A DNA stretch of 10,492 bases. Source: Pseudomonadota bacterium. GTDB lineage: Bacteria; Pseudomonadota; Alphaproteobacteria; Rhodobacterales; Rhodobacteraceae. This document shows, one piece after another, positions 1 to 5,159 of this stretch. The translations under genes and the position numbers were made by a program. Location of the stretch: NCBI GenBank assembly GCA_027592105.1, contig JAQCLA010000069.1, forward strand, positions 1 to 10,492. Direction: 5' to 3'. The notes beneath the pieces are model-generated. The model was not told the origin of the DNA, did not search any database, and saw nothing but the letters and a program-made list of their open reading frames with translations. How positions within the stretch are numbered: the first letter of the stretch is position 1; every line of letters begins with the position of its first letter.

Positions 1-1299
1 CAGGTCAAAGGCCGGCGGCGGTTCGCCCAGCATGTAGCTGCGCACGGCGGGGCCATAGACCAGATCCTTGGCGCGCAGATAGGAGAAGGTCTTGGACATG
101 TAATGGCTGTCCAGATACCCCTCGGCCTCCACCTGGCGCTCGATGGCATCGACGAAATCGCTATCAAGAAAGGGCGTAAACTCACCCTGATCGCTGAAAT
201 CGGTTAGCGTGGTAAAGAAGGTGGCCGATTTCACCCGCGCTTGCCCCCGCTTGGCCTTGAGCGCGAGGGTGAGCGCCAAGGTCGTGCCCGCCACGCAATA
301 GCCCACGGCATTAACCTGATCTTGGCCCGTCACGGCGCAGGCGACATCGATCGCCTTAAGGTAGCCATCTTCGATGTAGGTCTCAAAGCCTGTCTCGGCA
401 TAGCTGGCATCGGGGTTTTTCCAGCTGACCACGAAAAGCGTATAGCCCTGATCGACGATCCATTGGATGAGCGAGTTTTGCGGCTTAAGATCGAGAATGT
501 AGAATTTGTTGATCCATGGCGGAAAGATCACCAAGGGCGTCGCGCGCACCTTTTCCGTGGTGGCCGCATATTGGATTAGCTCGAACATCTGGTTGCGAAA
601 CACTACAGCGCCCTTGGCAGTGGCCAAATTCTCGCCGACGTGAAAGGCTGTCGGGTCGGCCAGCACCGGCAAAATCTCACCATGGCGCGCCTCAAGATCG
701 CACACGAGGTTTTCAAGCCCCTTCACAAGGCTTTCACCATCGGTCTGAACGGCTTTTTCCAAGGCATCGGGATTGGTGGCCAGATAATTGGTCGGCGCGA
801 AAAGATCGATGATTTGGCCCGCGAAGAACTCGATCTTCCTTTTGTCGCGAGGGCTGAGCCCCTCGAGCTCCGCAACAGCGCTGCGCATCGCGTCGGCCGA
901 GATCATATATTGCGTCTTGATCGTATGGAAAAACGGATGCGTCTGCCACAGCGGATTGGAAAAGCGCTTGTCTTGCGGCTGTGCCTCGGTGGCGGGCAAG
1001 GCGAAATGACCCTGCGACAGTTCCTTTTGCAACTCCATGTACTGCGTCAAGGTTTGCGACCAATAGCTGACTTGGCGCTCCATCAGCTTGGCGGGGTTTG
1101 TCAGCGCCTCTTGCCAGATCGCCATGCCGGTCTTGAGCATCAGATCTTGCCCCGGCCCTTCAAGCCCCGCATCGCCGGGCTTGCGCGCACTCAGTGCTGC
1201 GACCAAGCGTTTGGAAAGCGCTTCCATCCGCGCAAGGTTCTGGTTGAGACGTTCAAGGCTCTCGCCAGTATCCCGCTCTTCGGTTTCGTCGCGTGCCAC
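1..1299 (-). CDS. phaC: Class I poly(3-hydroxyalkanoate) synthase PhaC (3' end outside window)
   Basis: It polymerises (R)-3-hydroxyacyl-CoA into polyhydroxyalkanoate at the granule surface. Read on the minus strand, the frame stays open for 433 codons to the left edge. The N-terminal part (about 1-200) is the helical PhaC_N region, followed by the alpha/beta-hydrolase core. Diagnostic stretches are FPPWINKFYILDL near residue 260 and the lipase-like box GYCVAG, with catalytic Cys335 (TGC at 297..295). The catalytic Asp and His, and roughly 150-170 C-terminal residues expected for a class I enzyme of about 600 aa, lie outside the window. The start is GTG: an in-frame TAA sits only six codons upstream, AAGAAGG lies 10 nt upstream, and the next ATG is 24 codons downstream. 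It is divergent from phaZ. In Rhodobacterales phaP and phaR usually follow phaC, so they are expected to the left. Family identity is very secure. Confidence 0.96.
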   Translation of the reverse strand, partial: MARDETEERDTGESLERLNQNLARMEALSKRLVAALSARKPGDAGLEGPGQDLMLKTGMAIWQEALTNPAKLMERQVSYWSQTLTQYMELQKELSQGHFALPATEAQPQDKRFSNPLWQTHPFFHTIKTQYMISADAMRSAVAELEGLSPRDKRKIEFFAGQIIDLFAPTNYLATNPDALEKAVQTDGESLVKGLENLVCDLEARHGEILPVLADPTAFHVGENLATAKGAVVFRNQMFELIQYAATTEKVRATPLVIFPPWINKFYILDLKPQNSLIQWIVDQGYTLFVVSWKNPDASYAETGFETYIEDGYLKAIDVACAVTGQDQVNAVGYCVAGTTLALTLALKAKRGQARVKSATFFTTLTDFSDQGEFTPFLDSDFVDAIERQVEAEGYLDSHYMSKTFSYLRAKDLVYGPAVRSYMLGEPPPAFDL

Positions 1300-1309
1300 C
1301 TTGATTTCG

Positions 1310-1316
1310 CCTTCTT
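1310..1316 (-). promoter_or_regulatory. Ribosome binding site of phaC (supports GTG start)
   Basis: On the minus strand this reads AAGAAGG, 10 nt before the GTG at 1299. An in-frame TAA overlaps its 5' side, so the protein cannot start further upstream. The site therefore decides the GTG start. Confidence 0.55.
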
Positions 1317-1329
1317 AGTGGTTCACTTA

Positions 1330-1358
1330 ATCCTAGCGGAGCCAAGGTGAGGTGGCAA
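1330..1358 (-). promoter_or_regulatory. Putative sigma70-type promoter of phaC
   Basis: On the minus strand a TTGCCA -35 box (1358..1353) is followed by exactly 17 nt and a TAGGAT -10 box (1335..1330). The -35 matches the consensus at 5 of 6 positions and the -10 at 4 of 6. Transcription would begin near 1323, leaving a leader of about 24 nt that just covers the Shine-Dalgarno and GTG of phaC. This is a prediction from hexamers and spacing only. I did not find an equally good promoter for phaZ in the same 117-bp gap. Confidence 0.5.
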
Positions 1359-1416
1359 AGCGACGAATTGATCCGGGGCCGTGCGATAGCTACGGATCTT
1401 CAGGCAGGAGACGTCT

Positions 1417-2679
1417 ATGCGATACATGCTCACCTATGACCTCATGGAATCTATGCGTGTGACCAACCAATGGATGGGGTCAACCGCACGCGCCATGTGT
1501 TCTTACCCACAATTGGGGCTTTTTGCCAATCCTTGGATCAAAATGACCGCTGCTTGGGGCGAAGTGGCCGAGCGCAGCTTTGCACGCATGGCAATCAAGC
1601 CCGATTGGGGGATCCACTCGATCCCCGCCGATGATGGGCGCGACCACACGATCACGGTCGAGCCGGTGCGCGAATTGCCCTTTGGCGATCTGATCCGCTT
1701 CAACGTGCATGGCCGCGCGCCGACAGGGCGCAAGGTGCTGTTGGTGGCACCGATGTCAGGCCATTACGCGACATTATTGCGCTCGACAGTGCTCAGCTTG
1801 CTGCCCGATTGCGATGTCTTTGTCACCGACTGGCACAATGCGCGCGATATCCCGGTCAGCGCGGGCAAGTTCGATATCGAGGATTACACCCTCTATCTGG
1901 TTGATTTCCTGCGTGTGATGGGCCCAGATACCCATGTCATCGCGGTCTGTCAGCCCGCCCCCTTGGCCTTGGCGGCCACGGCCTATCTGGCCGAAGAAGA
2001 CCCCGAGGCGCAGCCGCGTTCGCTGACCTTGATCGGCGGGCCGATCAACCCCGACGCTGCCGCGACCGATGTCACTGATTTCGGCCGCCGCGTGACGATG
2101 GGCCAGTTGGAACGTAGCGTGATCCAGCGCGTCGGCTTCAAATATGCCGGTGCGGGCCGGTCGGTCTATCCGGGGCTGCAGCAGCTCTCGTCCTTCATGG
2201 CGATGAACGCAGAAAAGCACACAACCGCCTTTGCCGAGCAGATCATGCGCGTGGCCAAGGGCGAAGCGGGCGATCACGACAAGCACAACAAATTCTACGA
2301 CGAATACCTCGCCGTGATGGATATGACGGCCGAATTCTACCTCTCGACGGTCGAGCGTATCTTCAAGGGTCTGGAAATCGCCGAGAACCGCTTTTCAGTA
2401 GCGGGCAAGATGGTGGATATCGGCAAGATCACCACAGCCGCGGTCAAGACCGTCGAGGGTGGCAAAGACGATATCTCGGCCCCCGGCCAATGCGTCGCCG
2501 CGCTTGATCTATGCACGGGCCTGCCTGCGCATCTCAAGGCATCTTATCTTGAGCCCGAGGCAGGGCATTACGGGATTTTCGCAGGCAAAAGCTGGCGCAA
2601 TCGCATCCGGCCCTTGGTGCTTACTTTCATCGACGCCCATTCTGACGGTGCCAAGCCAGCGGTGCGCGCGGTCAAGTAG
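1417..2679 (+). CDS. phaZ: Intracellular PHA/PHB depolymerase PhaZ
   Basis: It hydrolyses intracellular polyhydroxybutyrate from storage granules to recover carbon. At 420 aa it has the usual length of the PhaZ (i-PHB depolymerase) family, which uses a cysteine nucleophile and lacks a signal peptide. Visible motifs are HVIAVCQPA with nucleophile Cys178, GGKDDIS with the likely catalytic Asp at 351/352, and EAGHYGIFAG with His384. The order Cys-Asp-His and the spacing fit a hydrolase fold. The start ATG has AGGAG at 1406-1410, 6 nt upstream. The gene is divergent from phaC, the usual Rhodobacterales layout, so synthesis and breakdown share one control region. No clear intrinsic terminator follows. 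GGCGCAAGCGCC directly after the stop is a very short dyad without a T-run. Confidence 0.95.
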   Translation: MRYMLTYDLMESMRVTNQWMGSTARAMCSYPQLGLFANPWIKMTAAWGEVAERSFARMAIKPDWGIHSIPADDGRDHTITVEPVRELPFGDLIRFNVHGRAPTGRKVLLVAPMSGHYATLLRSTVLSLLPDCDVFVTDWHNARDIPVSAGKFDIEDYTLYLVDFLRVMGPDTHVIAVCQPAPLALAATAYLAEEDPEAQPRSLTLIGGPINPDAAATDVTDFGRRVTMGQLERSVIQRVGFKYAGAGRSVYPGLQQLSSFMAMNAEKHTTAFAEQIMRVAKGEAGDHDKHNKFYDEYLAVMDMTAEFYLSTVERIFKGLEIAENRFSVAGKMVDIGKITTAAVKTVEGGKDDISAPGQCVAALDLCTGLPAHLKASYLEPEAGHYGIFAGKSWRNRIRPLVLTFIDAHSDGAKPAVRAVK

Positions 2680-2722
2680 GCGCAAGCGCCCCGGTCTTTG
2701 GGCCAGGGTCAAAAACGCCATG

Positions 2723-2935
2723 TCAGCGAAAGCCGTAATACGCTGCTATCGATCGTAAAGTCACCTTGGCATAGCGGGCCAGAAGCGCTGCAATCTGGCC
2801 ATTGGTTTCGATCGGGGCCTTGGCATCAGGCGCAGGTGATTGCATGGGCGGTGCCCCGGTCGGCGTCTCGGTCTGGGCAGGATCGGCGCAACAGGCGCGC
2901 GCCCTCAGGCTGCGCAATCGCCCGATGGGCAGCAT
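2723..2935 (-). CDS. Doubtful small hypothetical protein (70 aa)
   Basis: I do not recognise this frame. It runs ATG to TGA on the minus strand, convergent with phaZ. The first 30 residues are Arg/Cys/Pro rich and look like non-coding translation. The last 36 residues (from PDAKAPIET to the end) have a more natural composition, with an amphipathic stretch, IAALLARYAKV, that could be a helix. An internal ATG (residue 31) would give a 40-aa product. Neither start has a good Shine-Dalgarno sequence. There are no known domains, no signal peptide and no membrane segment. It is kept only because it is the best coding candidate in a long gap, and it may well be noise. Confidence 0.18.
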   Translation of the reverse strand: MLPIGRLRSLRARACCADPAQTETPTGAPPMQSPAPDAKAPIETNGQIAALLARYAKVTLRSIAAYYGFR

Positions 2936-2979
2936 TGACGGGCATCAAGCGGTGACTGGGAGGCGGTGACCCAAACCGA

Positions 2980-3021
2980 GGGCGACGCGGGAGAACTGGG
3001 GACATCTCAACCGCGTCGCCC
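2980..3021. repeat. Strong hairpin (11 bp + 4 bp stem)
   Basis: GGGCGACGCGG (2980-2990) pairs perfectly with CCGCGTCGCCC (3011-3021). Directly inside, GAGA (2991-2994) pairs with TCTC (3005-3008), with a two-base AA bulge (3009-3010) and a 10-nt loop. Fifteen pairs in 42 nt cannot plausibly be chance. No T-run follows on either strand, so it is not a standard intrinsic terminator. It is the first of three hairpins in a row. Confidence 0.85.
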
Positions 3022-3085
3022 CCGTGGTCCGGGGCAGGACCGAACCCGCCACGATCTGGTCGTATGATCTCGGGGGTTACCCCGA
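2980..3085. ncRNA. Candidate structured RNA (three consecutive hairpins), strand unknown
   Basis: Three hairpins follow one another in about 105 nt: 2980-3021 (15 pairs), GGTCC/GGACC at 3026-3030/3037-3041 with a 6-nt loop, and TCGGGG/CCCCGA at 3070-3075/3080-3085 with a GTTA loop. The second can be lengthened by GTGG/CCAC at 3024-3027 and 3049-3052 only in an alternative fold. The arrangement suggests a folded RNA or a long leader rather than a protein gene, but I do not recognise a known family. The inverted repeats fold equally on either strand, and no convincing promoter was found. This is inference from pairing alone. Confidence 0.3.
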
Positions 3086-3346
3086 TACACCGTTGCCAAA
3101 CCGCGGCGGATCAGCCCGATGAGGTTCATAGCGGGTCAGGTGGTCTTGGCTGCTACCCTTTCACCTTGCGGTGCTCCGATTGCGGCCATGTCCTTTCCTG
3201 CTTCCCTCATCGAGAACTTCATACTGCCCAAGGGAGGCGAATCGCGCATTGACGGCGCGCAAGGCCCAGCGGCCCTGCCCCTTTGCGGGTGGCGCGAAAC
3301 TTTCGTGTGATTGCCGCCAAAGGATGACCCACCCATAGTGGAAGGC

Positions 3347-3375
3347 GATGACACGATCCCAACAGGGATCGCATC
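3347..3375 (+). repeat. Hairpin immediately upstream of the coiled-coil gene
   Basis: CGATCCC (3354-3360) and GGGATCG (3365-3371) form a perfect 7-bp stem around an AACA loop. GATG (3347-3350) and CATC (3372-3375) extend it across an ACA bulge. It ends five bases before the G-run that serves as ribosome binding site at 3381-3386. It could therefore sit in the 5' leader and influence translation, or be an operator. There is no T-run. Confidence 0.6.
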
Positions 3376-3390
3376 CAACCGGGGGGCGAA

Positions 3391-3711
3391 ATGGCAAAGG
3401 CGAAGGATCAGTGGCGGCGCCTTTTGGAGGTCACCGTTGCGCTGGAGATCGCCAAGACCGAACGCGACGCCTATCGCGGGCGCCTCGACGAGATGCGAGA
3501 ACAGCTTTCCGCCGCAACCACCCGCGCCGAGCGCGCCGAAGAACGATTGGCCGAGACCACGCGCATGCTCTTCGATCTGAGCCGCGACGCGGTCGCGGTT
3601 CGTCCGCAATCGAGCGCGACCGAGGTGATGGTCGAGGGGCGCAGCGTGCTGCGCCTGAGCCGCCCCATCGGCATGGAGGCCCCGCGCGAATTGCGCTGGC
3701 CCCAGGGATAA
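3391..3711 (+). CDS. Small coiled-coil protein of unknown function
   Basis: The product is 106 aa with no family I recognise. Residues about 8-65 are highly charged (Glu, Arg, Lys, Ala), with hydrophobic residues spaced as in a heptad repeat (LLEVTVALEIAKTERDAY through ERAEERLAETTRML). This predicts a long helix, probably a dimeric coiled coil. The last 40 residues are less regular and end in a Pro/Arg/Trp-rich tail (RELRWPQG). There is no signal peptide or membrane segment, so it is likely cytoplasmic. The coding case rests on GC-rich third positions, an ATG preceded by GGGGGG at 3381-3386 (4 nt away), and a long antisense shadow frame. It lies upstream of, and co-directional with, the LPS glycosyltransferase, 85 nt away with a dyad between, so it may be separately transcribed. 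Confidence 0.72.
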   Translation: MAKAKDQWRRLLEVTVALEIAKTERDAYRGRLDEMREQLSAATTRAERAEERLAETTRMLFDLSRDAVAVRPQSSATEVMVEGRSVLRLSRPIGMEAPRELRWPQG

Positions 3712-3740
3712 AGGCTTGCGTCTTGAATCACTGCGCCGCT

Positions 3741-3760
3741 TTGCCTAAGCGATTAGGCAA
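3741..3760. promoter_or_regulatory. Perfect 8-bp dyad upstream of lpsB
   Basis: TTGCCTAA (3741-3748) and TTAGGCAA (3753-3760) are perfect inverted copies separated by GCGA. The dyad ends 36 nt before the chosen start of the glycosyltransferase. No T-run follows, so a protein-binding operator or leader hairpin is more likely than a terminator for the preceding gene. The binding protein is unknown. Confidence 0.5.
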
Positions 3761-3781
3761 TCCATGAGACCGTCGCCGCCG

Positions 3782-3787
3782 AAGGAG
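3782..3787 (+). promoter_or_regulatory. Ribosome binding site of lpsB (decides the start)
   Basis: AAGGAG lies 9 nt before the ATG at 3797. The alternative in-frame ATG at 3764 has no comparable site and would add 11 Pro/Arg-rich residues not expected of the family. Confidence 0.65.
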
Positions 3788-3796
3788 CGCCCGCGC

Positions 3797-4864
3797 ATGA
3801 CCCTTTTCAGCGACCCGCGGCAAATCGATGTCATCGCGCCGAATTTCAAGCGCCGCCTCTCAGGGGTGACATCGACCATCGTACGGCTTGTGCCGATCCA
3901 AGCCCAAGATATCGCCATCGCCGCCGTAGGCCCCGTCTTGCCCGACCATGTGCCGCAGATCCGCCTGCGCGATCTGATCACCCTACCCCGCCGCGGCCCG
4001 CATGGCGCGCGCGTCTGGCATGCCCGCCGCAACACCGAGATGCTGGGCGGCTTGGCGCTGAAACATCTGTTGGGCAAGAAGCTGAAGCTCGTGTTCACCT
4101 CGGCCTCGCAACGTCACCACACATGGCTGACCAAGGCGCTGATCGCGCGCATGGATGCGGTCATTGCCACATCGGCGCGTACCGCCGCCTATCTGGAGCG
4201 CCCGGCCACCGTCATCTTGCACGGGATCGATGCCGAAAGCTTTCATCCGCCCAAAGACCGTGCCGCGATCCGGCGCGCGTTGAACCTGCCTGAAGATGGG
4301 GTCTTGATCGGCTGTTACGGTCGCATCCGCGCGCAAAAAGGCACCGATGCCTTTGTCGATGCGATGATCGCGGCCTTGCGCGACCGCCCCGATGCGCGCG
4401 CGCTGGTGATGGGGCGGGCCTTGGACAAATACGCCGATTTCGCCCGCGATCTGGAAGCCCGCGTGGCGCAGGCGGGCATGACCGAGCGGATCTTGTTCCG
4501 CCCCGAGGTGCCAGTCTGGGAGATGCCACAATGGTACCAAGCGCTTGATCTGTTCGTCGCACCGCAACGCTGGGAGGGCTTTGGGCTGACCCCGCTTGAA
4601 GCCATGGCCTGCGGCGTGCCAGTCGTGGCCACCACCGTCGGTGCCTTCGAGGAGTTGGTGGCCGATGGCCAGACCGGTTTCCTGGTTCCACCGGATGCGC
4701 CGGATGCCATTGCCACGGCCACAGCGCAGCTTTTGGATAACCCGCAGCTGCGCGCCCAGCAGTCCATCGCCGCGCGCAGCCATATCGAGACAGGATTTCG
4801 CATCGCAGACGAAGCAGCAGCGATCACTGCGGTCTATCGCGGATTGTTGGGTCGGGGTGGCTAA
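3797..4864 (+). CDS. lpsB: GT4-family LPS core glycosyltransferase, LpsB/LpcC-like
   Basis: It is probably the cytoplasmic-face glycosyltransferase that adds an inner-core sugar to Kdo-lipid A. Rhizobial relatives (LpsB/LpcC) are core mannosyltransferases using GDP-mannose. The 355-aa product has the GT-B architecture. The acceptor domain opens with VIAPNFKRRLSGVTST (12-27) and contains WHARRN (74-79) and FTSASQRHH (100-108), stretches shared with LpsB as I remember it. The linker carries HGID (142-145). The donor domain has GRIRAQKG (175-182), supplying basic residues for the sugar-nucleotide phosphates, and the EX7E motif EGFGLTPLE (Glu260, Glu268). The start at 3797 is preferred over 3764 because of AAGGAG nearby. 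Length is normal for the family and no signal peptide is present. The donor sugar cannot be read from sequence, so the symbol reflects family resemblance only. Confidence 0.88.
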   Translation: MTLFSDPRQIDVIAPNFKRRLSGVTSTIVRLVPIQAQDIAIAAVGPVLPDHVPQIRLRDLITLPRRGPHGARVWHARRNTEMLGGLALKHLLGKKLKLVFTSASQRHHTWLTKALIARMDAVIATSARTAAYLERPATVILHGIDAESFHPPKDRAAIRRALNLPEDGVLIGCYGRIRAQKGTDAFVDAMIAALRDRPDARALVMGRALDKYADFARDLEARVAQAGMTERILFRPEVPVWEMPQWYQALDLFVAPQRWEGFGLTPLEAMACGVPVVATTVGAFEELVADGQTGFLVPPDAPDAIATATAQLLDNPQLRAQQSIAARSHIETGFRIADEAAAITAVYRGLLGRGG

Positions 4865-4869
4865 GCTAG

Positions 4870-4879
4870 ACCTCTAGGC
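4870..4879 (+). repeat. Direct repeat copy 1 (ACCTCTAGGC)
   Basis: This is an exact 10-bp match to 5090-5099, and both copies continue with a CAT one base later. Copy 1 lies right behind the lpsB stop codon. Confidence 0.5.
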
Positions 4880-5067
4880 ACATATTGTGCGAGACAAAAG
4901 ATCGTCGCGAACGATTGAGAGCTTGGGCACACCCCGCGATACCCGCTTTACGCCAAAAGCCGATGGTCAGGTCAGTTTCAGTTCAAAGACCACGCATGAA
5001 GTAGAGCGTACTGTTCCATTTTCGTCGCCAAGAAAACTTGGGCAAATCTTTGCCAATCCATGGATTT

Positions 5068-5094
5068 GAGGTGGTCAATAAATTGCTCCACCTC
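5068..5094. repeat. Inverted repeat upstream of lptD
   Basis: GAGGTGG (5068-5074) and CCACCTC (5088-5094) form a perfect 7-bp stem around a 13-nt AT-rich loop. It sits about 65 nt before the lptD start, where an operator or a leader hairpin would be expected. Confidence 0.5.
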
Positions 5095-5099
5095 TAGGC
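5090..5099 (+). repeat. Direct repeat copy 2 (ACCTCTAGGC)
   Basis: This is the second exact copy of the 10-mer at 4870-4879. It overlaps the right arm of the inverted repeat at 5068-5094. Confidence 0.5.
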
Positions 5100-5159
5100 T
5101 CATTGCGTGTCGTCGAGCATCTGGGGAGATGGTCGGCTGGGGGAGTTAGCTGCCGTAGC

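Larger units (their letters stand above)
2680..3390. other. Long intergenic region rich in inverted repeats, no confident gene
   Basis: Between phaZ and the coiled-coil gene there are 711 bp in which all six frames give only short or compositionally poor ORFs. The region instead contains several perfect inverted repeats, listed separately, concentrated at 2980-3085, plus another at 3347-3375. Smaller dyads include CACCTTGCGGTG near 3163 and GGCCCAGCGGCC near 3264. I see no tRNA and none of the conserved cores of RNase P, SRP RNA or tmRNA that I would recognise. No intrinsic terminator with a T-run is visible. Confidence 0.6.
4865..5159. other. Intergenic region upstream of lptD with short repeats and palindromes
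   Basis: No credible gene is present; a 60-codon GTG frame at 4887-5069 lacks a ribosome site and natural composition. The stretch holds CTAGACCTCTAG just after the lpsB stop, GCACATATTGTGC (4878-4890), the perfect 12-bp palindrome AATCCATGGATT (5055-5066), a 7-bp stem GAGGTGG/CCACCTC (5068-5074/5088-5094), and a 10-bp direct repeat ACCTCTAGGC at 4870-4879 and 5090-5099. It should contain the lptD promoter, but no hexamer pair stood out. Base composition becomes less GC-rich here than in the genes to the left. Confidence 0.55.

Noticed and set aside
640..1350. 236-codon plus-strand frame over phaC
   Set aside because: It lies antisense to the clearly recognisable PhaC frame. It is an artefact of codon bias and has no family features.
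2935..2963. TTGACG hexamer as a -35 box for a transcript into the hairpin cluster
   Set aside because: No -10-like sequence lies at 16-18 nt; the position reads G-rich.
2952..3117. Minus-strand open frame of about 90 codons, Pro/Arg rich, crossing the hairpins
   Set aside because: It has no usable start codon near its beginning, its composition is unnatural, and it overlaps the strong stems.
3064..3252. 62-aa plus-strand frame with CSDCGHVLSCFPH, resembling a zinc-binding knuckle
   Set aside because: Codon third positions are not biased like the neighbours, there is no Shine-Dalgarno, and it overlaps the hairpin cluster. The Cys spacing is probably chance.
3136..3609. 157-codon minus-strand frame
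   Set aside because: Half of it is antisense to the coiled-coil gene, and the product is low-complexity and unrecognisable.
4887..5069. 60-aa frame ending in FANPWI, the same six residues as near the start of PhaZ (about residues 36-41), possibly a phaZ fragment
   Set aside because: The DNA match is only about 17 of 20 bases, which is expected by chance somewhere in 10 kb, and there is no further similarity upstream.
5103..5159. TTG start for lptD giving 19 extra residues
   Set aside because: It would put a polar, non-conserved extension before a complete signal peptide; ATG 5160 or 5181 is more natural.
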